Shown here: positions 9,001-16,918 of the stretch, one piece after another
Position numbering within the stretch: position 1 is the first letter of the stretch
Layout of the letters: each line of letters opens with the position of its first letter
Source: Rubrivivax sp.
GTDB taxonomy: Bacteria; Pseudomonadota; Gammaproteobacteria; Burkholderiales; Burkholderiaceae_C
NCBI GenBank assembly: GCA_022843905.1
Contig: JALHMT010000013.1
Coordinates: 1-64,000 of the forward strand
Reading direction: 5' to 3'
DNA: 64,000 nucleotides
Program-made: the position numbers and the translations under genes
Notes under the pieces: generated by a model
The model's input: the letters and a program-made list of their open reading frames with translations, nothing else
Databases searched by the model: none
What the model was told of the DNA's origin: nothing

Positions 9001-11491
9001 CCGCTTCATCGACGACGGTGCCGGCTTCCGCTTTCCCGCCGGCAGCGCGTTGCGGCCGCAGCGGCCCTGGATCAACGTGCTGGCCAACCCCGACTTCGGC
9101 AGCCAGGTCAGCGAAGGTGGCGGTGGTGTGACCTGGGCCGTGAACAGCCGCATGAACCAGCTCACGCCCTGGAGCAATGACCCCGTGGCCGATCCGCCCT
9201 GCGAGTGGCTGCTGCTGCAGGACCGTCGCACGCTGGAGGTCTGGAGCCTGGCGCCCTCGGCCTTTGCCGAGCCGGGTGCGGTGTACGAGGTGACGCACGG
9301 CGCCGGCTTCACCAGCATCACGCACCGGCGAGGCGAGCTCGACATCGGCCTGCACTGGTGCGTGGACGCCGAACGTTCGGTCAAGCAAGTGCAGTTGCGG
9401 CTGCACAACCGCGGCAGCCGCGCCCGCGCGCTGCGTTTCGTGGCCGTCACCGAGTGGATGATGGGCGCGCAGCGCAGCGACCGCGCCAGCGTGCACACGA
9501 GCCTGTTCCGCCAGCGGCTGGCCCGCGGCCGGCTCACGGCGCTGATGGCCACGCAGCAGGAGGTCGGCGGCGGCTTCGGCGGCGGCACCGCCTTCCTGGC
9601 GCTGTCGGTGCCTGACGAGGACGATCGGCAGCCCGACTGGACCACCGACCGCCGCGAGTGTTTCGACGCGCGCGGCTGGCCGGTCCTGCCCGACCACTGG
9701 GCCGGGCGCCAGGGCGCCGGCCTCGACCCCTGTGCCGCCCTGGGCGTGGCGATGGAGGTCGCGCCGGGCGGAAGCGCCGAGCAGGTGCTGATCACCGGAT
9801 GGGCGGCGACGCCCGCACTGGCGCAGGAGCTGGCGGTGCTGGCGACGGCACGTTCGTCCAGCCAGCGCCAGGACGAGGTGGTGTCGCGCTGGGACGAGCT
9901 GCTGGGCGCCACGGTGGTGAAGACTCCCGATCCCTTGTTCGATGCGCTGGTCAACCGCTGGCTTCTGTACCAGGCGGTGTCTTGCCGCCTGTGGGCCAAG
10001 GCTGGCTTCTATCAGGCCGGCGGTGCCACGGGCTTCCGCGATCAGCTGCAGGACGCCATGGCGCTGGCCTGGGCGGCGCCCGCCATGCTGCGCGAGCAGA
10101 TCCTGCGCTGCGCTTCGCGGCAGTTCGCCGAAGGCGACGTCCAGCACTGGTGGCACGCGCCGCAGGGCGCGGGCGTGCGCACGCATTTCTCCGACGACCT
10201 GCTGTGGCTGCCCTTCGCGGTGTCGCACTACCTGCAGCGCACCGGTGACGCCACGGTGCTCGACGAGCAGCTGCCCTTCATCGAAGGACAGGTCATCGCC
10301 GAAGGTGCCGAGGACGCGTACGGCACACCGACCGTCGGCCACACGCTGGCCAGCGTCTACGAACACGCGGCGCGCAGCATCGACCGCAGCCTGCGAACCG
10401 GCGCGCACGGCCTGCCGCTGATGGGCAGCGGCGACTGGAACGACGGCATGAACCGGGTCGGCCACGAGGGTCGCGGCGAATCGGTGTGGCTGGCCTGGTT
10501 CCTTTGCCGCGTGGTGGCCGACTATGCACCGCTGGCACGACGCCGTGGCGACGTCGGCCGGGCGCAGCGCTGGGAAGAGGCCGCGCGCGGCTGGCGGGCC
10601 GCGCTGCAGGGCCCGGCCTGGGACGGCCGCTGGTACGCACGCGCCTTCTTCGACGACGGCAGCGCGCTGGGCTCGCAGCACAACGCGGAGGCGCGCATCG
10701 ACCTCATCGCGCAGGCCTGGTCGGTGCTCGGCGGAGCGGGTGCGGCGGCGCCGCCCGCGCGGCAGGCGATGGCGCTGGACGCCGTTCGCATGCACCTGGT
10801 GGACGACCGTGCGGGGCTGATCCGTCTACTCGACCCGCCGCTGGCGCAGGCCCGACCCAGCGCCGGCTACATCCAGGCCTACCCGGCGGGGGTGCGCGAG
10901 AACGGCGGTCAGTACTCGCATGCCGGCGTCTGGGCCATGATGGCGCAGCTGCAGCACGCCAAGACCCTGGACGAGCCCGGGCCGGCGCTCGACCGCGCCT
11001 GGCAGTACTTCCGCCACCTGAGTCCGCCTCACCGCGCTGCCGATCCGGCGCAGAACCTGGCCTACGGCATCGAGCCCTACGTGATGGCCGGCGACGTCTA
11101 CACCGCGGCGCCCTGCGTGGGACGCGGTGGCTGGAGCTGGTACACGGGCGCGGCGGCCTGGATGCACCGTGCCGCCATCGAGTCCATCGTGGGGCTGCAG
11201 TCGGGGCCCGAGGATCTGCAGTTCGATCCCGGCCTGCCCGGTCACTGGCCGCGCGTCGAGCTGACATTGCGGCGCGACGGGCGCGTGCTGCACTTCCTGC
11301 TGCTGCGCGTGCCGGCCGAGCGCGCCCTGGCGGCGGCGGCCGCCTGGGCGCGCGGCGACGAGCTGCGGCTGCTGCTGCCGAGGCAGCCGCTGCGCTGGCA
11401 GGACCTGCCGGCTTTCGTGCGGCACGTGGTGCCGGTCGGCCCTGGCAGGCCCCTGGGCGCTGCCGTGGCAGAGGCTGCGGGAACGGCCTGA
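3065..11491 (+). CDS. ndvB: Cyclic beta-1,2-glucan synthase (GT84 + GH94 type)
   Basis: 2808 aa; 'YVVTLDSDTQLPPGRLRELVG', 'FFHRLFAGQCGIDPYSAASSEVYQDVFDEGTFSGKG', 'HRWTRGDWQLLP', and a GH94 region 'LMGSGDWNDGMNRVGHEGRGESVWLAWFL'. Confidence 0.92.
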   Translation: MSLRAWERLIPEAPKALLQLLDVAAGPLLVPVRSEIFGPQRFAQHGRSLGMTHDARRPGRGSASFFPRLRGNVRMLRHAHRVIADQGAAGHELSPAALWLLDNFHLIEAQLQAIHEGLPRSFFRALPVLYDEPLAGLPRIYGVAWAFVAHTDSGFDEELLLHFLDAYQETRPLKLSEMWALPTTLRVVLVENLRRLAERLATHKAAREVANLCCDRIEGVTLPTLQDMLALTEQRGCSTAFLAQMGQRLLDRAHGMSERVPAPLRQWLLEVLPNLAAVQAQQSVEQTADNLSVSNAVASLRAIGDADWLDIVDRTSLLMRLMHGSPLFAAEHHATRDRTLHAIERLSRRSGRSELAVGQALLGLMQDATTDDAAMAGHWLEGPGRHELQQRLDLHSVWRDLWHRARPHVVLPLYLTIVALGSWALMSAVLQAAPGGAPLPLPVMVAALVMAAWPASEVVIALLNRLVSESTTPRHLPRLALLDGIAPEHRVMVVIPGMLSGAETIDELVHRLHLHALANPEPHAQFALLTDWRDADAESADDDEPLLARAVQGLQALNALYADAAAVPPAGPSATVAGAPRFVLLHRRRSFSRSEGRWIGWERKRGKLEQLVTALAATLDGDASAAREAAGAFVDLGPLSTLAAGTRYVVTLDSDTQLPPGRLRELVGVAAHPANRPRLNAEGTRVVAGCGILQPRLVTPLPAPSDDTFFHRLFAGQCGIDPYSAASSEVYQDVFDEGTFSGKGLLDVQAVHAVLCGRLPEGQVLSHDLLEGSLARCAAVTDITLIEDAPFHAEVAASRVHRWTRGDWQLLPLLLRSLLQPSRWPLRAVNRWKMADNLRRSMVPPVSLALLVLALSGFGPSPLAVLLLVWAAFGAGGLMGALAGLVPSRVAVAHQHFYRLAGQDLMRALGGGAWHLAMLLQHALLAVDAIVRALYRVAISRRHLLQWTTAASAQASASGDLSTALRRHWSVPLVAGAIGAGLWAAGTPWPLASGLLCLLWGAAPLWSWMVSRTGITRQPQDCPPQDAGYLLEVARDTWRFFERTVSVDDRHLPPDNLQTLPHEMLAHRTSPTNIGLYLLSVACARQFGWIDTPQMVQRLAATLDTLEALPRHRGHFYNWYDTQTGQPLLPMYVSTVDSGNLSGHLLTVAQACLELARPGSAGIGSKVTPAAPAHASAAAEGACSLRLLARRCETLAWAPDFAFLYHPRRHLLHIGYRVAEQQLDGSFYDLLASESRLTSLLAIAKGDVPVRHWAALGRPFYAVGGSAALRSWSGSMFEYLMPTLVLAEPHGSVLREAGCAAVGEQKAFARAQGVPWGISESAYAGADHTLAYQYAPQGVPRLALRRTPPDELVVAPYATALAAQLVPHRARRNLEALQALGARGDLGFIEALDFTPSRQAGSEKVTPVQTFMAHHQGMSIVALANVLLDGAPRRWGMANPHIEAVSSLLHERAPREVSRLYAPQAVAASIVARRKMPARLREVRPGQHAIEPTQLLSNGRYSVSLRANGAGHSRWDGSDITRRRDDALRDGCGSFFWLRREGGAAPVSLTQHPAPDPAADYASVFHPDRVCFDTRWSDLQTHVTVWVSPEDDIEFRQVELHNLGAQTLSLELVSAFEVTLADPRADEAHPAFGNLFVKARAQTEPRALVFERRPRLATEQGLHMAHFLAESQPVVETLRCQTDRQAWLGRNRAPWAPRAGLLPWPLEANPDAGVALDTGLDPMCALAASLQLAPGAKARLTFATAASRDDATLQAVLDKYRQHAQVERASLMSSTLTSIRLRDLGMGAHTSVTLQTLNTALLLTLTRPQAERRSPAVCDRRLLWRFGISGERPLVLVSAAALPGLGLVRSLTQALTLWAWGGVSVDLVVVNAEPASYLMPLQRELGALRDRHDADAPARAGQTVTGWHLLRAEDLSADELSTLQTVARLRLLADGRSLAHHLNEWANVHEDALGARQASAHVPLAAAAKGGEEAAVSQGRFIDDGAGFRFPAGSALRPQRPWINVLANPDFGSQVSEGGGGVTWAVNSRMNQLTPWSNDPVADPPCEWLLLQDRRTLEVWSLAPSAFAEPGAVYEVTHGAGFTSITHRRGELDIGLHWCVDAERSVKQVQLRLHNRGSRARALRFVAVTEWMMGAQRSDRASVHTSLFRQRLARGRLTALMATQQEVGGGFGGGTAFLALSVPDEDDRQPDWTTDRRECFDARGWPVLPDHWAGRQGAGLDPCAALGVAMEVAPGGSAEQVLITGWAATPALAQELAVLATARSSSQRQDEVVSRWDELLGATVVKTPDPLFDALVNRWLLYQAVSCRLWAKAGFYQAGGATGFRDQLQDAMALAWAAPAMLREQILRCASRQFAEGDVQHWWHAPQGAGVRTHFSDDLLWLPFAVSHYLQRTGDATVLDEQLPFIEGQVIAEGAEDAYGTPTVGHTLASVYEHAARSIDRSLRTGAHGLPLMGSGDWNDGMNRVGHEGRGESVWLAWFLCRVVADYAPLARRRGDVGRAQRWEEAARGWRAALQGPAWDGRWYARAFFDDGSALGSQHNAEARIDLIAQAWSVLGGAGAAAPPARQAMALDAVRMHLVDDRAGLIRLLDPPLAQARPSAGYIQAYPAGVRENGGQYSHAGVWAMMAQLQHAKTLDEPGPALDRAWQYFRHLSPPHRAADPAQNLAYGIEPYVMAGDVYTAAPCVGRGGWSWYTGAAAWMHRAAIESIVGLQSGPEDLQFDPGLPGHWPRVELTLRRDGRVLHFLLLRVPAERALAAAAAWARGDELRLLLPRQPLRWQDLPAFVRHVVPVGPGRPLGAAVAEAAGTA

Positions 11492-11599
11492 AGGCCGGGG
11501 TCCGGCGGCGATGCGGCCTGCCGGGCAGACGCGTCCGTTGCCGTGGCCGCGCCGGGTCTGTGCGCTACCGAACGGACGCGCTGCGGGGCCGTCGCCAAC

Positions 11600-13471
11600 A
11601 TGCGCGACGCAGCGGCTCGGCGCCGCGCGCGCCGGGTGCCTGCACCCGGTCTTGCCCCTCACCGCCGAACATCACCGTCAGCGTCTACGTCCACACACCC
11701 TTCACCTCCGCCATCCGGGCGTTCCACCCTGCCCGGTCTGGCGCAGGAAGGCGCGGGCGCGAGCGCGACCCTGCCCGAACAAGCCGGGCCCAGCGACGAA
11801 CCTCGCCACGACGCTCTGCTGAAGACCGGCGCGCTGCAGCAGGCCATCCTCGACAGCGAGAACTTCTCCAGCATCGCCACCGATGAGCGCGGCGTGATCC
11901 AGGTCTTCAACGTGGGCGCGCAGCGCATGCTGGGTTACGCGGCAGCCGAAGTGCTGAACCTGATCACGCCGGCGGACATCTCCGATCCTGGCGAGGTCGT
12001 GCAGCGTGCGCTGGCCCTGAGCGCGGAGTTCGGCAGCACCATTTCGCCGGGATTCGAGGCGCTGGCATTCAAGGCCTCGCGCGGCATCGAGGACATCTAC
12101 GAGCTGACCTACCTGCGCAAGGACGGCAGCCGGTTGCCCGCGGTGGTGTCGGTGACGGCGCTGCGCGACGGGCCGGGCCGCATCATCGGCTACCTGCTCA
12201 TCGGCACCGACAACACGGCGCGCAAGCGTGCCGACGCCGAGCAGATGCGGCTCGACCAGGCTTTGCTGCGGACCCATGGCGAGCTGCAGGCGGCCCTGGT
12301 GGCGGCTGAACGGGCCAACCAGGCGAAGTCGGACTTCCTCTCCAGCATGAGCCACGAGCTGCGCTCGCCGCTCAATGCCATCCTGGGCTTCGCACAGCTG
12401 ATGGAAAGCGGCCACCCTGCGCCCACGCCGACGCAGCTCGACAGCATCCAGCAAATCCTGCAGGCCGGCTGGTACCTGCTGGAGTTGATCAACGAGGTGC
12501 TGGACCTGTCGCTGATCGAGTCGGGCAAGGTCTCGATGTCGATGGAGCCCATCCATCTTGCCGAGGTGCTGACGGATTGCCTGGCGATGGTGGCGCCGCA
12601 GGCGCTGAAGCACGGCATCGTGGTCAGCTGTAGCGGGCCAGCCGCCGAACTGTGCGTGCGCGCCGACCGCACCCGCGCCAAGCAGGTGGTGGTGAACCTG
12701 CTGACCAACGCCATCAAGTACAACCGGCCCGGCGGCACGGTGGTGGTGAGCTGTGAACTGCGGCCGGCCGGCGCGGTGCGGGTGACCGTGCAGGACACCG
12801 GCCAGGGCCTGGCCGCAGCCGACCTCGATCGGCTCTTCGAACCCTTCAACCGCCTGGGCCAGGCGCAGGGCAGGGAAGAGGGCACGGGCATCGGACTGGT
12901 GGTCAGCCGGCGGCTGGTCGAACTGATGGGCGGCAGCATCGGCGTGCGCAGCACGGTGGGCGAGGGCAGTGCCTTCTGGATCGAGCTGCAGCCCGATGAA
13001 ACAGTGGCCGCCGGGGCCTCGGCGCCGTCCGCGCCGCTTTCGCTGCCCGCGGCGCTGGACCCGGCGCTGCCGCGGCGCACCGTGCTGTGCGTGGAAGACA
13101 ACCCGGCCAACCTGAAGCTGGTGGCCAGCCTGCTGGCGCGCCGAGCCGACCTGCGGCTGATCAGCGCCCAGGACGGCCGCACCGGCGTCGAGCTGGCGCG
13201 GCGGGACCGGCCCGACGTGATCCTGATGGACATCAACCTGCCGGGCATGAGCGGCGTGACGGCGCTGGGCCTGCTGGCCGGTGACCCCGCCACCTCGCAC
13301 ATCCCGGTGGTCGCGGTCAGCGCCAACGCCATGCCGCGCGACGTCGAGAAGGGTCTGGCGGCCGGCTTCTTCCGCTACCTGACCAAACCCATCCGCCTCA
13401 CGGCGTTCGAGACCACGCTCGACGAGGCGCTCGACGCCGCGGCGCGGCGCACCGGAGAGATCCCGCGATGA
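11600..13471 (+). CDS. PAS-domain hybrid sensor histidine kinase with C-terminal receiver domain
   Basis: PAS (ILDSENFSSIATDERGVIQVFNVGAQRMLGY), HisKA (KSDFLSSMSHELRSPLNAILGFAQLM), HATPase (VVNLLTNAIKYNRPGG..EGTGIGLVVSRRLVELMGG), REC (VLCVEDNPANLKLV..PDVILMDINLPGMSG). Exact start uncertain (ORF opens at 11543). Confidence 0.88.
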   Translation: MRDAAARRRARRVPAPGLAPHRRTSPSASTSTHPSPPPSGRSTLPGLAQEGAGASATLPEQAGPSDEPRHDALLKTGALQQAILDSENFSSIATDERGVIQVFNVGAQRMLGYAAAEVLNLITPADISDPGEVVQRALALSAEFGSTISPGFEALAFKASRGIEDIYELTYLRKDGSRLPAVVSVTALRDGPGRIIGYLLIGTDNTARKRADAEQMRLDQALLRTHGELQAALVAAERANQAKSDFLSSMSHELRSPLNAILGFAQLMESGHPAPTPTQLDSIQQILQAGWYLLELINEVLDLSLIESGKVSMSMEPIHLAEVLTDCLAMVAPQALKHGIVVSCSGPAAELCVRADRTRAKQVVVNLLTNAIKYNRPGGTVVVSCELRPAGAVRVTVQDTGQGLAAADLDRLFEPFNRLGQAQGREEGTGIGLVVSRRLVELMGGSIGVRSTVGEGSAFWIELQPDETVAAGASAPSAPLSLPAALDPALPRRTVLCVEDNPANLKLVASLLARRADLRLISAQDGRTGVELARRDRPDVILMDINLPGMSGVTALGLLAGDPATSHIPVVAVSANAMPRDVEKGLAAGFFRYLTKPIRLTAFETTLDEALDAAARRTGEIPR

Positions 13472-14292
13472 CGGCCGTTGAAGAAGAGATCCAGCAGGCC
13501 CGCATCCTGATCGTCGACGACCAGGAGCCCAACGTGCGCCTGCTCAGCCGCCTGCTGCAGGATGCCGGCTACGCGCAGGTGTTCGCCACGATGGACCCCA
13601 CCGAGGTCGGGGCGCTGCACCGCGCCGAGCCCTTCGACCTCATCCTGCTGGACCTGCAGATGCCGGTGATGGACGGCTTCGCGGTGATCGACGCGCTGAA
13701 GGCGAACCTGCGCGACGGCTACTTGCCGGTGGTGGTGCTGACGGCCCAGCCAGGCCACAAGCTGCGTGCCCTGCAGGCGGGGGTGCGGGACTTCATCAGC
13801 AAGCCCTTCGACCTGCTGGAAGCACGCACGCGCATCCGCAACACGCTGGAGGTGCGCGTGCTGTACCGGCGGCTGGAAGCCCACAACGACACCCTGGAAG
13901 CCACGGTGCGCGAGCGCACGGCCGAACTGCGCGAGAGCGAGGCGCGCTTTCGCGGGCTGACGGAGCTGGCCTCCGACTGGTACTGGGAACAGGACCCGCA
14001 GGGTGAGTTCACCAAGGTCTCGGGCCCGGTGATGGAGATGCTGGGCATCCGCGTGTCCACGCTGGAAGGCGAGGCCTCGCGTTGGCTGGACGAGGGCTGG
14101 AACGAAGACGAACGTGGCCGTCTGCAGGCCAGCATCGCCGCACGCCGGCCCTTCATCGACTTCGTCTTCCATCGCACCGCCCTGGACGGAGCTCGCCGGC
14201 AGTTCCGCGTCAGCGGGCAGCCGATGTTCGACCAGTCCTGCCAGTTCCTGGGCTACCGCGGCATCGGCGTCGAAGTCACTTCAGGCCACTGA
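13468..14292 (+). CDS. Response regulator with C-terminal PAS domain (REC-PAS)
   Basis: ATGA overlap with the kinase; 'RILIVDDQEPNVRLLSRLLQ..PFDLILLDLQMPVMDGF..VVLTAQ..FISKPFD' then 'SEARFRGLTELASDWYWEQDPQGEFTKVSGPVMEMLG'. Confidence 0.87.
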   Translation: MTAVEEEIQQARILIVDDQEPNVRLLSRLLQDAGYAQVFATMDPTEVGALHRAEPFDLILLDLQMPVMDGFAVIDALKANLRDGYLPVVVLTAQPGHKLRALQAGVRDFISKPFDLLEARTRIRNTLEVRVLYRRLEAHNDTLEATVRERTAELRESEARFRGLTELASDWYWEQDPQGEFTKVSGPVMEMLGIRVSTLEGEASRWLDEGWNEDERGRLQASIAARRPFIDFVFHRTALDGARRQFRVSGQPMFDQSCQFLGYRGIGVEVTSGH

Positions 14293-15042
14293 GTGGGTGC
14301 CGCCGACGTCCCCGACCTCGCACGCGTGCAGCGCGAGCGCTCCAACGACCTGCTGGCCAGCCTGGCGGCGGCCGACCTCGAGCCGCTCCTGCCGGGGCTG
14401 CGCTGGCGGGCCATGCGCCTGGGCGACATGCTCTACGAGCCCGGCGAGCCCTTGCAGCATGCCTGGTTCCCGGTCAGCGCCGTCGTGTCGCTGCACCACG
14501 TCACGGCCAGCGGCGCCTGCGCGCAGACCTGTTCGGTCGGGCATGAAGGCGTGATCGGCCTGCCGCTCTTCATGGGGGGCGGCACGACACCGAGTTCGGC
14601 CGTGGTGCACACAGGGGGCCACGGCTGGCGGCTCGATCGTCGGCTGCTGGCCACGGAGTTCGCGCGCAACGGCGCGCTGCAGCGCGCCCTGCTGCGCAGC
14701 ACGCAGGCCTTGATCGCGCAGATCGCGCAGACCGCCGCCTGCTACCGTCACCACAGCGTCGAGCAGCAGGTCGCCTGCTGGCTGCTGGCCACCCAGGACC
14801 GCCTGGTCGACGATCAACTGGTGATGACCCAGGAACTGCTCGCCAGCCTGCTCGGCGTGCGCCGCGAGAGCATCACCCAGGCCGCAGGCCGGCTGCAGCA
14901 GCGCGGCTGCATCCGCTACCGGCGGGGCCACATTTCGGTGCTGGACACCGGCGGCCTGCGCCTGTGCGCCTGCGAGTGTTACGGCGCGATGCGCGCCGAG
15001 ATGCGGCGTCTGGCGCCAGCCGTATCGCCCGCACCCGGGTGA
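14293..15042 (+). CDS. Crp/Fnr-family transcriptional regulator
   Basis: GTG abuts the preceding TGA; cNMP-binding-like N-terminus (LGDMLYEPGEPLQHAWFPVSAVVSL) and HTH 'QELLASLLGVRRESITQAAGRLQQRGCIRYRRGHISVLD'. Confidence 0.85.
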   Translation: MGAADVPDLARVQRERSNDLLASLAAADLEPLLPGLRWRAMRLGDMLYEPGEPLQHAWFPVSAVVSLHHVTASGACAQTCSVGHEGVIGLPLFMGGGTTPSSAVVHTGGHGWRLDRRLLATEFARNGALQRALLRSTQALIAQIAQTAACYRHHSVEQQVACWLLATQDRLVDDQLVMTQELLASLLGVRRESITQAAGRLQQRGCIRYRRGHISVLDTGGLRLCACECYGAMRAEMRRLAPAVSPAPG

Positions 15043-15079
15043 GCGTCGGGGCTGCGCTCCGGCTTTGGTCGCGCGGCCA

Positions 15080-15099
15080 CCCCCAGGGTTCTCTGGGGG
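15080..15099. terminator. GC-rich hairpin downstream of the Crp-like gene (possible terminator)
   Basis: CCCCCAG-GGTTCT-CTGGGGG, 7-bp perfect stem; no clear U-tract. Confidence 0.35.
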
Positions 15100-15105
15100 C
15101 ATCCC

Positions 15106-15132
15106 TAAAGTCCCAGAACTAACGTCCGAAAA
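15106..15132 (+). promoter_or_regulatory. Candidate sigma-28 (FliA) promoter upstream of chemoreceptor
   Basis: TAAA-N15-TCCGAAAA against the known FliA consensus TAAA-N15-GCCGATAA; 80 bp upstream of the ATG at 15213. Confidence 0.55.
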
Positions 15133-15212
15133 GTCATTTGTGGCTGATGTCTGCCGGGTCCTGTGACCTCGGGCGTCCTCCCTGCACGAACGACGATCTG
15201 GATCGCGACCTC

Positions 15213-16763
15213 ATGACTCTTCTTCGCAAGCTCGGCCTGCGCGCCAGCGTGACCGTTTTCACCTTGCTCGCGCTGGGCGGCATGCTGGCGCTGGGCGCAC
15301 TTTCCTTCAACAACATGCGCCAGGCCGAAACACTGGCTCGCCAGGTGCTGGCCACCGTGACCCTGACCCGCGCGGCCGGTGGTGTCGACATGATGCACGA
15401 CGCCCTGCGCGGCGACGTGCTGTCGGCGCAGGCGCTGGGCGCCAGCGCGTCCGAGGAGCGCAAGGCTTCGCTGCTTGCCGATCTGGCGCGGCATGTGCAG
15501 GTCATGCACGAGGACTTTGCCCTGCTGGAGTCCGACGCGAACCACCCGTATGTGCGCAGTGCACTCGGCCAGGCCCGCCCGACGGTGCAGGCCTATGGCG
15601 AAGCCGCCACGGCACTGGCCGGCATGGCGCTGGCGGGCCGCAGCGATGCCCGGCTGCAACGGAGTTTCGAGGAGGCCTTCGCCGAGCTCGAGACCAGGCT
15701 GTCCGCGCTGAGCGAATCGACCGAGAAGGCGGCGGCCTCCGAAGTGGCAGCCCAGTCTGCGGCGTTCGTGCAGGCGCGCTGGCAGACCGGCATCGCCTTG
15801 GCGCTGGGTGTGCTGGTGCTGACCGGCTTCGGCCTGGCCTTCGTGCGCAGCACGTGGTCCCAGCTGGGGGCTGAACCCAGGGACTTGCAGAGCCTTTCGC
15901 TGCGCATCGCCGAAGGCGTGCTCGGCGATGAACCGGGCCAGCGCCCGCCGGCGGGCAGCGTGGCCGATGCGATGCAGCGAATGCAGCAGACGCTGGTCGA
16001 GGCGGTGCGCGGCATTCGCGCCGGGTCCGAGTCGGTGGCGGCTGCCGCACGGCAACTCGCCAGCGGCAACCTCGACCTGAGCCACCGCACCGAACTGCAG
16101 GCGGCGAGCCTGGAGCAGACGGCCGCATCGATGGGGCAGCTCAGCGCCACCGTGCACCAGAACGCCGACAAGGTCGAGCGGGCACACCGGCTGGCGCTGG
16201 GCGCCAGCGACGTGGCGGCCCAGGGCGGCGAGGTGGTCGCCCAGGTGGTGCAGACCATGCGCGGCATCAACGACAGTTCGCGCCGGATCTCGGACATCAT
16301 CGGCGTCATCGACGGCATCGCCTTCCAGACCAACATCCTGGCGCTCAACGCCGCGGTGGAAGCCGCCCGCGCCGGCGGCCAGGGCCGCGGCTTCGCGGTG
16401 GTGGCCTCGGAAGTGCGCGCGCTGGCGGGGCGATCTGCCGAAGCGGCCCACGAGATCAAGCGCCTGATCGGCGACAGCGTGCAGCGCGTCGAGTCGGGCA
16501 CCGTGCTGGTGGACCGGGCGGGCGCGACGATGCACGATGTCGTCGCGTCCATCCACCAGGTCAACGACCTCGTCTCCGAGATCCGCGCAACCACGGCGGA
16601 GCAGGGTTCCGGCATCGCGCAGGTGGGTCAGGCCGTGGGCGAGATGGACCGCGCCACACAGCAGAACGCGGCGCTGGTCGAGCAGAGTGCCGCAGCGGCC
16701 GAGAGCCTGAAGAACCAGTCCGACGAACTGGTCCAGGCGGTGGCCGTGTTCGTCGTCGATTGA
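15213..16763 (+). CDS. Methyl-accepting chemotaxis protein
   Basis: N-terminal TM '[20 protein letters not shown]', signalling hairpin '[57 protein letters not shown]'. Confidence 0.92.
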   Translation: MTLLRKLGLRASVTVFTLLALGGMLALGALSFNNMRQAETLARQVLATVTLTRAAGGVDMMHDALRGDVLSAQALGASASEERKASLLADLARHVQVMHEDFALLESDANHPYVRSALGQARPTVQAYGEAATALAGMALAGRSDARLQRSFEEAFAELETRLSALSESTEKAAASEVAAQSAAFVQARWQTGIALALGVLVLTGFGLAFVRSTWSQLGAEPRDLQSLSLRIAEGVLGDEPGQRPPAGSVADAMQRMQQTLVEAVRGIRAGSESVAAAARQLASGNLDLSHRTELQAASLEQTAASMGQLSATVHQNADKVERAHRLALGASDVAAQGGEVVAQVVQTMRGINDSSRRISDIIGVIDGIAFQTNILALNAAVEAARAGGQGRGFAVVASEVRALAGRSAEAAHEIKRLIGDSVQRVESGTVLVDRAGATMHDVVASIHQVNDLVSEIRATTAEQGSGIAQVGQAVGEMDRATQQNAALVEQSAAAAESLKNQSDELVQAVAVFVVD

Positions 16764-16918
16764 CACCGCTTCCCGGCGGCGCTGCCGTGCGAGGCCACCA
16801 CAGGGTGGCCCGTGAGGGAGTTGCCTGAAAGCTGGGCCCGAGTACCCCTGCAATTCCGGGCGCCCGCGTTTAGGGATTCCCGCAGACTGCGTTCACCGAG
16901 AAAGCTTGCCAAGACACC

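Noticed and set aside
5930-10795. 1621-aa minus-strand ORF
   Set aside because: Antisense shadow of the NdvB-like gene; Arg/His/Gln-rich composition without domain motifs, caused by high GC at third codon positions.
16860-16918. Sigma-28 promoter upstream of the second chemoreceptor
   Set aside because: CCGAGAAA is present but no TAAA at the required 15-nt spacing.
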